A stretch of 64,000 nt of DNA from Blasia pusilla (taxonomy: Eukaryota; Marchantiophyta; Marchantiopsida; Blasiales), in the NCBI GenBank assembly GCA_050084515.1, contig CM114271.1, positions 5,704,001 through 5,768,000 of the forward strand, in the 5' to 3' direction. This document shows, piece by piece, positions 12,425 through 24,247 of this stretch. Numbering within the stretch: position 1 is the first letter of the stretch; every line of letters begins with the position of its first letter. The translations under genes were made by a program, and so were the position numbers. The notes under the pieces are model-generated. The model did not search any database and had not been told where the DNA came from. It worked only from the letters and a program-made list of their open reading frames with translations.

Positions 12425-14300
12425 AAAATGACATTAGCATCCCCTTCCTTGCGTTAAACCTAATTGTTTGAGTTGGCTCTTCAGTCTACTACCCTTCCCA
12501 GTATGTTTCCGAATATTTTCATTAAAGCTTAGAGGGGGCAAGTCCTTCCAAACCATCTTGCGCCAATTGATCCTGTGGTCAATAGGCATACCAGTAGTAC
12601 ATGGTCAACCCTTGAATGTGCTTCAAGTCAAACCTCTATTTTGTTGAAGTGTGTTTGGAAATAAACCATTCGCTCCTCACATGATTAAAAAATCAAGGAA
12701 ATGGGAGGCTTCTATCCATACCTCCTTCATAGGGCCATAAAAGCTAAGAGCATTCCCGTTTAATGATCCATTTTTTAATGACATCATAGCGCATATATAG
12801 AGTAGAGTTGAACTGAATTTCAAACATTGTGGGACAAAATTCATTTAGTATTCGAAGGTAGACGCTAAATAAATAGAGTTCACGTCCGAGGTCATGTGCA
12901 AATGGTCCAATGGTCCTTGGTGAGTGACAAACCCATGACCGTGCTTGACAAATATAAACGAAGCACGGAAGCCCCAAATGGCACAAATGGACACTAATCG
13001 ATCTATTCACGCCTTGCATTTCCAGGTAGAAATCCACATAAAGAGCATATGATAGGCCCTAAAGCCTTAGAAGGTGAACAAAAGAGGCTTCAACACGGAT
13101 GTCAAATGGCGATAGGAAACCTTCAAGACAAAACGCATAGCTTACCTAATAGTCAGAAAAGATTTCCAAGTTTAGAGCTATTCAACACAAGGAGTCCGCA
13201 TTCTCGAGCTCCACGATTGTCGCCACTATCCACTAATGTCCCCATGGTCGACCACTGTTCCTCAAAATCTCGCCTCTGACTTGCAAAACTTGCATTAGGT
13301 AAAAGCAAGATGCTTATCCCCATTTCCCACGACCTAAACCTCGCACAACCCTTGGAGGGGGCTAAACGCGGTTTGTCATGGACCCTGTTTGTATGCGGTC
13401 TAGCCGAAATCCTAGTCGTGGTCTTGTCGGACGCCATTGCGCTTCAAACCTCACCAGGAGACACCAAAGTTAGGGCTATTAGATCGACCAACCCATGCGA
13501 AAAAAAACATATTAGTTTGATTCTCCTATTAGACGACCCTAAATCCGATTGGATCCGTGCCTTAAAGTTGTGCCCACTGCAAGGCGCCTTGATGGCCTAC
13601 CCAGTGACTGTCATGGCCTTTGAAAAAAACTTATAGACTTAAAATTAAACTTGAATGTAATAAAACAATCCATACCAATGTTATTACGTCACAAAAAGCC
13701 GATTATAAGAGATATAATATCTTTAAAAAATTACAATGAATATTTGTTTATAATTCTATAGAATGAAAAGAGGATGGGATTAGAGAAACCCTCATCCGAT
13801 GTTGATACCTGTCATTTAAACTTTCTTCCGATGTTGACATGGGTCAGGATTAACTAAACTAACTGGACTAAGAATTTAACAAATGCCTAGAATGCCTTTC
13901 CTCTTTTCATTCAATTATAAGGCAAATATTCATTAATTTTTAAAGAAAGACTATTATAATGCTTTATGTCATTTGGGAGAGTGCAAGTTTAATTTTTTTG
14001 ATTTGCAAACACCTCTTTGACAAGTGACAATCCGATAGTAAAAAAATATTTTCTATTCTTCAAAAAAAAATAAAAATTCCGCTTATATATTCAACATTTT
14101 TTTTTTATGCCCAACATGATTGGTCCATTCACTCCCGTGCATGATCATACCAAAATCCATTCCAATAATATTTCTCCTCCAACGACTTAGAAAAAGGCGA
14201 ATTAGAAAAAGGCTATGCGAATTTAAGGGCTCTTGACGCCCAAAATCTCGAACGGGAAGATACAATAGTGAAACGACGGCCGTCGGCTCGTGTCGGAAAA
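12425..14300. other. Mostly non-coding, AT-rich in its right half
   Basis: 12425-13040 may be decayed N-terminal MULE sequence. 13049-13636 has overlapping frames on both strands (94-108 codons) with no motif I know. From 13640 to 14100 the DNA is AT-rich with poly-A/T runs and short GATGTTGA...GTCA segments. Similar short segments occur near 22440 and 25770, hinting at a dispersed non-autonomous element. Confidence 0.4.
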
Positions 14301-16330
14301 ACCGGGAAACCCAGCTGTCTCACAAAACCCTAAATCCCGCGGAAGATTAGCAGCCGTCGATCCTAGCCCCTCCTCTCTACAAGTCTTTTCAAAGGCTCAT
14401 GTTAACTTCAACGATCGAGAAGTTCATAGCTACGAGTTCCGGGGATTGGATTAGTACCGCAAGATTTTTCTCTACCGTGAGGTGCTCGAGGTCTGATTAG
14501 GAGACGGGTCATGACGGAGATCAGCGATGGCTGGCAGGATTCTAGTGTGAGGGTCTTTACGACTATGAGGCTTGTTTGTTCGACTCTTACACACGGACTG
14601 TGGTTCCGCGAGCTTTCTTGGGTTGTGAACTCATGCCGAAGGCTTTCAGATGGGAACTCGTTGGATGTCAACTTGAGAAGGCCGGGAGTATCGGTGTGAA
14701 TTGTCACTGAAATCTTGGTATCTGGTTCTTCAGTCGCTTAAATTTTGGGGAGCATGTCTAACTTCCTTTAGATCTTCAGGTTGGGACGCCTGATGCTCTA
14801 AGAGACATTATACGTGCTGTTCTTGTGGGTCACGCTGTCGCGGGTTTTTTTGGGGCGTGGGTTGACCATAGAACCGCTGTGATGAACTCTTTCAAGTCTG
14901 AGCGCAAGCTGACTGAAAACTATAACATCAGAACATCTAAGGGTCTGAGCGGTTTAGAGCCTCGGGTACTCGTGTTTCATTGCACATTATTGTCACTGCC
15001 AAGGCCGGGATCCCATTCCCTCACATTGGCTCCTCCATATGTGCGAAATACACGAGCTAGATGTCTGCAGATCTCTCACTCACTGAGATGGACCAGGCGG
15101 AATGCTCAAGACTAGTAATATCGTTGGAAGGATTTTGGTCGGCAAAGTTCATTTTGGGTTGCGCGCATGGGTCCAGTAGTTTTCAAGATCTCATCCATCA
15201 TCAACGCTGTCGGAGGTAAGCCGAGAATCGATGTTCGTTACTTTCATTACTAATTGAGCGTGTCTCTGTGCTTCCATAGTTGGTCTCATGACTTTCCTGT
15301 AGTCTGGGTACCCGTTCCCGAGAAGCGAAATCAAATCCAGCGTCCTGTGTCCAGATTTCTTTAGAAATTCGGTTGTTGATGTTGGGACATTTGCACTACT
15401 TCTACATTACCGTAAAATAGGTTTCCACGATGATGACTCAATATAATCCCAGCTCGCTTGGAGACCATCTGGTCGTTGAAGAGAAACGGATTCCAACACG
15501 ACAATATCCTGAGTGGACTAGTGATTAGGTCAAAAATCCTTAACTTGTACAGTATTGTATCACGCCCTTCTCTGCCTAGAATAGCGTGTTTACACAGGTC
15601 TTAGAACTTGGATTAAGAGAGGTTTCCAATGATGATTTACACGTCAGCCTGAATTGTATTGTGATTACAACTATATCGCAATAAACTGAGGAAACCAATT
15701 AACCAGAATGCCAAAGTGGGGCCTTACAGAACTAGAGCCGTGGCCAATATGCGCCCTCTCCTCTTATCCTGTGCTTTTGGGAGAGTTGAGTTAGGTGTGT
15801 GTAAGGTATAGTCGAGTGGAAAGCTTGACAGAAGCTAGTGTCCAAGTTGTAAATTTCTCTGTGCATCTGCGGGAAGATGTGTCAAAATGATCGAATATTG
15901 TTAACTGGTTCTTAGGCTGCCGGACCCGCTCGGGCCAAAACCCGCCTTGCGGGCATGGCGCGTTCACATTCGCTTAGCAAGTTCCTTGCGCATCTATGGA
16001 AGTACATTCGGGGCTGCAGACATCAACAGTGTATTGTTGTGAGTTGTTATTAACACTTTCACACACATTACGTAAAGGAATTGGAATGTACCTGCCCGGT
16101 GTTACTACCGAGTTGCCCGCCAGTGTACAGGATTGGTGTGGTTAGGCATTTCAAGCACTCATTTCCCCTGATCGGTATCTCAGTTTCAAGCGGAATCGCA
16201 GGTAACGGCTGCTCTAAGAATTCGTTTCAGATCTTGAGGATGGGATTGCGGATCCCCATGGGAACGGCAATTGATAAAGTGCAAGGTCCGGGAAGTCTTA
16301 CTAAAGTATTCAGATAGGATCCGGATATCA
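14300..16330 (+). pseudogene. Gene-like sequence of unknown identity (possible exons)
   Basis: Base composition shifts from the AT-rich flank to balanced, exon-like sequence. AAAACCCTAAATCCC at about 14325 resembles the start of many plant 5' UTRs. Open stretches include 14511-14699, 14825-15115 (ALRDIIRAVLVGHAVAGFF) and about 15920-16020 (LAGMARSHSLSKFLAHLWKY). They are bordered by plausible splice signals such as TCTTCAG before 14781, GAG|GTAAGC near 15213 and TTCTTAG near 15915. I could not join these into one protein or match a family. The last piece faintly recalls a SWIB domain (LSKFL...WKYI), but too little is conserved to claim it. It could be a pseudogene or captured gene fragments. 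Confidence 0.3.
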
Positions 16331-16842
16331 TAAATCAGTTCGGATTTCTAAAATAGGTCTTATCATTAAAAAGAGGCGAATATGAGGATTATCCGTGAAA
16401 ATTGAATACTTGTACATTTACAGGTTCCTTATCCGGAAATCCGAAAGATGGTTCGGCCAATAACCGGTAGGTTAGAAAACTAGCTGTCGATGAATTTCCT
16501 CCTTCTCTTTCATCCCAATTCTATTTATATGACTTCTCCCATTAAATACTACCTTCTAAATAACATTCTCAAAACCAAAATTCACATTCGAAAACTTTCT
16601 CACAAAGTTTGCTCCATTATAATATTTGGAAATATGTAAATAACAACCATTATGAGGATGTTTAAATCTACGGATGACATTAGCTTCTGCTTGAGGGAAG
16701 AGAGATCTTTATGGATTAGCATAGAGATTTCCCATTGTACTGTAGAATTGTTGAACATATTCTCAAAATCAATAATAAGGGGCAATTGTGAGAACATTAT
16801 AAATGTTTATTACATAGCCTTGTTCTACACTTATTCATGTCT

Positions 16843-18828
16843 TCATTTGAGAATGCTCTCACAAATTGTAGTGCATACACATTGAATCTTTGCAATATCA
16901 GCAAGTTTGCAAACTTACATTATAATGATGGACTTGAATCCACCATTGCCAATAGACCATTGGAGTTGGGATCCTTCCATTCAGTTGGGGGCATCAACTT
17001 GAAGGACTAAAATTTCTTGCTTGAGAGCAATAGAGTTTATGACAGAAGTTTGTGGAGGCTTCTTCAATGGTAACTCAGATCCAAAATGTGCACATAACTC
17101 TTCTATTTCTTACATCCCTAACTCACGAGTTCTAGTTGTCTAGAATGCATGTGCAAGGAGATCAGGATTCTCATTGCACCTGTAAGAATATTGTCTCTAA
17201 ATCTATCTTGCAACGTTAGATAAACACTCTCAAAATAACTCTTCTAAAATAATAAAGTAGCTTCCAAATCCTTGCATGCACAATCCCTAATCATGTCTTA
17301 TTATGGAATTTTTCCTTCTAATTTCGGGTTGTAAACGTCCTTGATAGGCACTTGGAAGTTCAAAGTTTGGTAGAATGTGATATCCTGTATCTTCTAAAAA
17401 AGGAGATTCAAATCACATGTTTCCATCATGAAATTCATAGCAATTGCCAACAATCTCTATACTAACAATGGTAACAATGGTACTTACATCTACGAATTTG
17501 TCTTGAAAAATCTTGCTCAAGTTTGGCAACATAGAAAGAATGTCAGCCAAGAAGTATAATTGAAGATCATTTGGAATGACCTTAACTTTTCAAACAAATT
17601 TTGTAGCATTTCCATCATCTTCCGGAGTTGAAATGTCCCTAAAGTAGATTAAAACAAATTATAGTGAATCACATAAGATGGATACAGCTTGCCATCGGGA
17701 CAACCAACGGATCTTGTGATTTCGTTTCATGACTCTTTGGGAGTCATTCATCCTCTCTTGCAGAGAAGTTAGAACAACTTTTCTCTTGGAAGACCTCTTG
17801 AAATATCCTAATATTGCATTCAAAATGGAATCTACTTCTATGGATATGGATTTGCAATTTCTTGCTTTAGCAGTTGTGAGAGCTGCAAGATTTGTTCTAT
17901 GAGCAACACAATGCACTGAAAGAATGAATGGATTTACCTTTAGCTTCAATTGTGAAGCTATCCCGTTTTGGCTCCCTACCATAGAGGGGTCTCCATCCGA
18001 CCCAAAAGCTACCATTCTAGAAAAGTCTAAACCCCAATCTTTTAGTAATTCCAGCAAACTACTTGTGATAGCATTAGAACACTTAGATTCACAGCGAAGC
18101 AATCCTAAAAAACAACACTCTGCTTGACCATCTTCTATGAAGGTTGCAAAGACCACTAGATGCCCTGTCACGGATATATTAGTAGATTCATCAATCATAA
18201 TTCCAAAGAATGGTGAGGCTTGAACCCTAGCAAGGGTTCTTTTGAGCAAAATCTGACTTATAAAAAAACACATCTCACTGCAACTCTTCTCATCTTGGTA
18301 AAGATCTATAGTAATAGGTGCATTCACAGAAAGCATCAACTTGCCGATATCTGTGAACTTAGAGAAAGGCATGGCCTCCTTCACAAGAAAATAAGCACAC
18401 CTAAATAAAGTGAGGAGAGCTACCTCACAGGTTTGATTAGATGTAGCTATGGCCTTGGCCATGGATTTCTTACCTCCGTTAGCTGCCCAAGCGAGCTTTA
18501 CATGCTCGTTTGACTTTGCATGATCTGTAAAACCAGAGACCTTACAGTTTAGAGCACCATCCCTAGCAAAGACACTCTTGCCTTTTCCTGCCCTACAAAT
18601 CTTACAATGAATTTTTCATGTGGAAGAATAAAATGTGATCCAATCATACATCGTGTACCAAACATCTTTCCAAGCTTGTCGATTTTTTGTAGGTAAGGAT
18701 GCATTGCTGCCCAATGTACTCTGTTCTTCCCTCTCGTATGATGATCCTAACAAAGCTATAACCTCTAGAAGTTCTTGGGGAACCTCCTTGCACAACAATT
18801 CATTTATAGTCCTCTGTCTTTTGGCCAT
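16843..18828 (-). pseudogene. hAT transposase with N-terminal zinc finger (DUF4371 type)
   Basis: A nearly complete hAT-superfamily transposase. The probable start is MAKRQRTIN at 18828. A TTF/BED-like zinc finger follows (CKIC...DHAKSNEH, 18610-18490), broken by one in-frame TGA at 18618-18616. From 18462 to 17659 one 267-codon frame is open. It contains IMIDESTNIS (first catalytic Asp), FGSDGDPSMVG (second acidic cluster), the hAT signature SVHCVAHRTNLA and NHKIRWLSRW. A TAA ends it at 17659-17661. Homology continues with stops and frame changes through LADILSMLPNLSKIF (about 17530) to a C-terminal dimerisation-domain remnant, KLADIAKIQCV (about 16910-16880). In intact copies this protein binds the element ends and cuts and pastes it. 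Only two stops separate the N-terminal two thirds from being open, so this is a fairly young relic. Confidence 0.9.
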
Positions 18829-18829
18829 T

Positions 18830-20768
18830 GCTACAACTACAAAAGGTAAAAAGTAGACAGTTGATGGTTTGAGAGCAAATATGAAAGCTTTATGGATAAT
18901 TTCCAGCAAGCGGGTGTGAAGCACATATGTTCATACAACAGGTGCCGAGCTACATCAAGGTATACAGCTGAGTATAGGAATCGAAGCCTCAACACCCTAA
19001 GATTTTTGCCCAGCTGTGAACCAAATGCAAGGGAAGAAATGCAACTACACACAAGCAATAGCATAAAACCGCGAAGGCCCTTTCAATGTGAAGCCCTTGA
19101 GAGCAGGAAAATGAAATGCGGGTTCAGAGGAAAACAACAAGCCAATGTGCGGGTGAGCTGCCTCACGACGGCACAACAAGAGCGAGAGAGAGGCCCACCA
19201 AGGTGCCAATCGGCCACACAACCAAATCGAGTAAGGAGAACCAGCAGAAATGTGCAGGACTAGAGCAAGAGAGACCAAGTGAGGGAATTCGATATGCAAA
19301 GAAATTCTAAGAGAGTTCTAGCCGCACAATTAGAGCGGCTCCAAGTCACCAAGGCTCACGGAATGCGAGCTTCAAGAAAGCAAGCTTCCGGACGGGTATG
19401 CATGACTAGAATGTTGCACAACAAAAATCACACCGCATCAAACAGAAGCAATGCAATACCTGAAGAAGAAGACGGAGCCGCGGGCAGCAGGGATGAGGCA
19501 ATCAAGAGCGGCGACACTCAAGAATCAACGTTCGACTCAAGGATGAATTGGCGGGTCTGATGTGGAGCGGAAAAAATTTGTGAGCGTCGTTACAACTGCG
19601 AGTAGTTTGAGGAGGAGCGAGAGAGAATCCAACAAGAACACGAGCGGGGCTGTGGGTGTGAGCAAAGCTGCGAGGAATATCGAATCCGAAGTGCACGAAC
19701 ACGAGCGGGAGTGAGCGGAGGCTGCGGAGCGCCAAGCAAGACCAAACAAGGATGTGCGAGGCTGCGAGTGGCGAGCCTGAGCGCGAGCGTTTCGACAGAG
19801 TCCTGACTCTTGAATGTGGGCTGCAGTGGGAGTCTCCACCCCTCCGTAGGGCCCCTGCCCCCGACATCCTGCTGCTGATGCGGGACTCAGAAGAGCCGCA
19901 ACGGCGCAACCCATCCCTTTGGGCCCCCTTCACCCACAACATCTACCCTAACCACACTTTAGGGTTGTAACGGATACATGGACGGCCCAAATTCAGCGAT
20001 CCTAGCCAGATTGTGTGATCCTAGCCCCCGGTTTTCCCATAGTTAGAAAACCTCTCAATAGTCTTGCGCCAACTGTACATGAGCATACGACTTTAATCCG
20101 GCATGATACAAGGCCCAACGCCAGTTGCCTTTCAGGCTATGGGGGTATCCGGACCAAATCCGACCCAACCAGCCCGTTCACGTTGATTTCCAAAATCTGT
20201 TTCTAACCCATAGGTAAACCAGCTGGGAATGACATTATGTAGTCAAAAATTTTCAAAAATGACCGGCCGGGATTACTTGTAACCTCGGATCTCCCCGTTC
20301 CTTATTACAAAGAAGAGGTGGCACCAACTTGAAGCGAGTTTGATAAATACCCTAGTAATCACAAGGCAGCACACGAGTCGTATCAGGGAAGAGGGACGTT
20401 AAAGTGAGGTAATTTGAAGTGAGGCCACTGACGCCGCTCTGTCGCTTCTTAGAGGACGACATTGTACAGGGTGATTCTGCAACTCATCCGCATCATAGTA
20501 GTGAATTTGCTACAGAATTGCCCCAATCCCTAACGATTACGAAATGGAGTCGTCTTTAGTGAAAGTGGATGAAAGCTGAGAGGATACTAAAGCTCAGTCC
20601 TCTCAGCTTGAAATTAAGAACTATGCCATAGCGTCAGATTGAAAGTAAAACCTCTGCCAGTCATCGATTCTCGCACATAAACTTGCTCATCATCACCCTC
20701 AGCATCACCTTCATCTCTTAAGTGGAGCGGTGTATGATGGGTATCATCGTATGTTAGTTGCATTACCC
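18830..20768. other. No assignable gene; GC-richer block
   Basis: 19040-19960 is GC-richer, with overlapping frames of up to 146 codons on both strands that are rich in Arg, Ser and Ala. They lack recognisable motifs and look like composition effects, perhaps an old promoter/5' UTR or hAT flank. 19960-20770 has no coding signature I can name. Confidence 0.4.
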
Positions 20769-20769
20769 A

Positions 20770-20829
20770 TGCGAGTGGAATGTGTGCCGTAGAAAGGCAT
20801 CCTTCTTCTGGGCACACATTCCACTCGCA
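20770..20829. repeat. Perfect 19-bp hairpin
   Basis: TGCGAGTGGAATGTGTGCC (20770-20788) is followed after 22 bases by its exact reverse complement (20811-20829). The flanks are not paired. It may be a small foldback-element remnant. A microRNA-like precursor cannot be excluded, but the stem is short for one. Confidence 0.9.
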
Positions 20830-22652
20830 CGGAAGATACCATGACCTGATGGTCCACTATCAAAACGGACAGCTATGTAACTTATCGTAATGTCGGAATG
20901 TTCTCCATTTACAGCACTGCTGTCTACTGGATCCTAGCATCCATTGGGTTCTCACTACAATGAAAAAGGCATAAATGAAAATGTTCTACACCGAATGTAC
21001 TGTCGTTTGTGGGAGAAGAGGAGTAAGAGTCGAAACAGAGAGCAAAGAAAATATAATATAATGGATTGGTAGCCAAAATGATATATGTACATTGAATTTG
21101 GTGTGGTATACTCAAAACAAGTTCTATGCAATCTGTTCTATAATGTGAAACCAAATGAAATTCCATGTTTATGGGGAGAGCAGCCTCCAACAAAATTTAA
21201 TCAACGCCAGAATCTTTGTTTTTGGTTAAAAGCTTAACCATGTGGCACAAGTAGATTGCTATCCCTCTACTATCTATTTCAAACATGCATTTACTAGTGT
21301 AATCTATTAGTATGAATGACATAAGATGATACAATGGGAAATTCCCTCCTCTTGTGAAACATAATATTTAAAGATAAAAGAATCATGATTAACATAATAA
21401 GTGCCTCTATTCAACAAACTCAAAAATGTGCCTCTTCGTATAAAGAAGGTAATTCTCCCTAGCCCATTTCACGCTTAGCTATCTCTCAAATCTACTTACT
21501 TTTAAGTTACTAGAAACACATTTTTGAGTTTGTAGAGTAGAAGCACATGACTAGAAAAGAAATACTTCCTATTAAACTTTACTACATATAAGCATGTATA
21601 TATTACTCATACCTATAGATTATAGGTATTAGATTTTCATAAATAATTATAATACCTCAAAAATTTCTCCAATAAGAGAAGATGGAAAAAACCTTTTCCC
21701 GAAATCATTTCAATGGTATAAATTAGTAAGTCTCATTTGCTGAGTGCATGAAAACTAAACTAGAAGACATAGAATCAAATTAAACGAAAATTTAAGATTT
21801 TTTCTTCGAATTAAAAAATAAATTTACGATGTTTTGGAAAGTATACTTGAATAATTTGATTATGCTACATATTGAGAAAGAATTGGTTTTCTATTTCTGA
21901 AAACTTTTTCATTTGAAGCATATCAACTAAATGGAGAAATTGTTTTACCAAAAATAATAGCACCTCTTAAATTTTTTGGAAAATAAATATGACCCCAAAT
22001 CTACACTTTTTGGGAGTACCAATGATAGGTGGACTTATACAAATAATCTCTCCTGAATTGTGATTTCTTAAGGAGCCACAAAAGAAAAGAAAAAATCTTT
22101 GAAATTTATTTTATCTTCATTATTATTGTCTACTGCCCTTTCGATTTTTAAACTCCTCCCGTGGAATCCTTTGGTTGATAAAATCATTCTAAGATTTATT
22201 TTTAAAATAAATAAATATTTAAATATGCCCCTATTATCCACAATAAGAGTGAATATGGGTTCCAATTATCTAATAATAAAATAATTCCAGTATTCATGAT
22301 TGGGTTAGAAGCCAATAAAAAACATTAATATTGAATCTACTCTATTTGATACTAGAGCGTTGCTCGTAGTGATATAAAATCTTGGAATTTTTTTCTTGTA
22401 TTATTTTCATTTTCTATTTTTGATTATATTTAGTTTTGTGTTGACATGTGTCAACATCAAAAACCCTCGGAGGACAAGTGTCACGATGAGGAATTCTCTA
22501 AACCCATCCTCCTTTAATAATAATAGATCAGATTGAATCTAATACATCTACTATTGGAGAATGCCTTTTTCAAACACCTCAATTTTAGACATTCTCAATC
22601 AACAACACCTTTCATAATTAAATTAAAATTTTATTTGAGAGTTTTAATATTT
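20830..22652. other. AT-rich intergenic DNA
   Basis: Strongly AT-rich, with A/T runs and no reading frame showing family motifs. The short frames around 22068-22284 are composition artefacts. Confidence 0.6.
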
Positions 22653-23063
22653 ACTAGTCCTCGGCCCGTGCCATGCACGAGAGTGAAGGGATTAATTATA
22701 TTGCAAATAAAATTTATTTCTTGTTGCCCGTAGAAATGAAAATATTTTTTTTTTCCGATTATCACATATCAAACGTAGATGTGTTTACAAATAAAAAAAA
22801 CATTCTCTAATAATAATATAAAAAATAACTAATTAGATGCCAAAAAATAAAAAATAATGATAATACATAAAAATTAAAATTCTTTTCTTGTTTCAAATCA
22901 CATATTTTCTTCCGATTCAACTTATATTAGTGTTTTGCAAATAAGAAGAATATAGATTTAGAGACGGATTTTTAAAATATTAAAATTCCGAATGACATAT
23001 TTGCAATTTCGAAATAGTTAAAAATCTTAAACCCGTGAGGATGCACGGGCTTACGCTTACTAG
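22653..23063. mobile_element. Small AT-rich element with Helitron-like hairpin ends at both sides
   Basis: At the left, read on the minus strand, a hairpin (CGTGC-ATG-GCACG, 22679-22667) is followed 9 bases later by CTAGT (22657-22653). At the right, on the plus strand, a hairpin (CCCGTG...CACGGG, 23032-23049) is followed 10 bases later by CTAG (23060-23063). A short stem-loop about 10 bases before CTRR is the 3' terminus of Helitrons, but here one is present in each orientation. The two ends therefore also form imperfect inverted repeats sharing CTAGT and GCCCGTGC. The roughly 410-bp interior is AT-rich and non-coding. The Helitron assignment is inference from end structure only. Confidence 0.5.
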
Positions 23064-23069
23064 CTCGTT

Positions 23070-24247
23070 CATCCGAAAGCCATCGTCGGGTCGGGTTTTC
23101 GAACCCGACGCAAAACTGCAAGGGAGTGGCAGATCATTGTGGAGACTGGTGCCGTGCGTCCGATAATGATTGCATGAAACGCCGCGTTGAATACAATACG
23201 GCTGCAACGGTCTTGGACGATCTTTCGGAGCCAAATCGCACAATTTCATCAAAGCTGTGGGCCGATGGTTTCGCCACCAGCAGCCCGAATCAATTCGTCT
23301 TTGGCGAACGGCGGACTCACTCATTCCTAGACGATGAGTGAGCACTCTCTCGTTATGGAGGGGTAGATGGAATTGGGAGAATTCTCTCGATTTCACGGGC
23401 TTGGCATGAAGTGACTCGGTGACCTAAGGCTCCGTGTATCTGTCGATTTTGTCACTGTTGGCCCGCGAAACTCAGACACCGTGTCTTTGTCTCGGAGCCA
23501 GCTGATTGGAAAGATGGCGATGGTAATCTGCAGGAGTGCGTTGCTGTGGGGAGGACAAGATATAGTGTTCAAATTTCCGTCGGATTCGGAGAATTGGCGG
23601 CAACCTCGCTCCGGAAGAGGGGAGGGATGTAGACGGATTGCATTGAGCTGAGAGTCGCTGAGCGTGGAATTCTTTGTGTTCTCTGTGGGAATTGCAATCT
23701 CGCCGAGTGTGCGGATCTCCTGACAAGTGCCTGGATGGGCCGACGACGTCTGCTGAAGGTGCTAATCGATCGTCGGGACTGGAAGCCGCAGATCGTGGCT
23801 GACGGTATACTGTCATAAATTCATCTCTCGAGCCTGTCAATTCGTAGAAGAGTGGCGCTGTAGCGTCTCATCCAAACTCCCGCCAGTCAGAGCTGGGACA
23901 GAAGAGGAGCGAGAGTTGTTCAGCGCAGAAGTCACCCAAACAGCCGCTACTCATGATCTTCACCGGCGCTGGCTTTCGATCGTATGAGCATTGCCGAAGG
24001 CCGTGCGCTGCGAGGATTTGTAGCTCTCCGAATTCGAGATCGGTCCTCTCGCACACCTGCTTGGCGGATGCAACACCACCACGTCCTTAGATCCCCACGT
24101 CACATGCCGACACCACTGGCGATGAAAGCTTCAGACGGCACTAATAATTAACGAGCAGAGAGCTTACGCTCTTCGTCGATCCGGAAACAGCTTGGACTTC
24201 ACTCACTCGAGTCCGATCTTTCTTGAGTTCTTGCAACCCGGCTCGAC
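23070..24247 (+). promoter_or_regulatory. GC-richer upstream region of the methyltransferase gene
   Basis: Composition rises abruptly in GC after the AT-rich element at 23063. Reading frames here (up to 138 codons, minus strand) have no motifs and overlap. This is most likely promoter and 5' UTR of the downstream gene. No TATA box can be assigned with confidence. Confidence 0.35.

Noticed and set aside
15920-16020. Possible SWIB domain (LSKFL...WKYI)
   Set aside because: The middle of the domain is missing and only a few positions fit.
19502-19942. 146-codon minus-strand frame in a GC-richer block
   Set aside because: Ser/Arg/Ala composition only, a competing frame of 125 codons on the same strand, and no motif.
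23060-23130. Possible tRNA because of GGGTTTTCGAACCC-like sequence
   Set aside because: It is a simple palindrome (GTCGGGTTTTCGAACCCGAC). No acceptor or anticodon arms can be folded around it.
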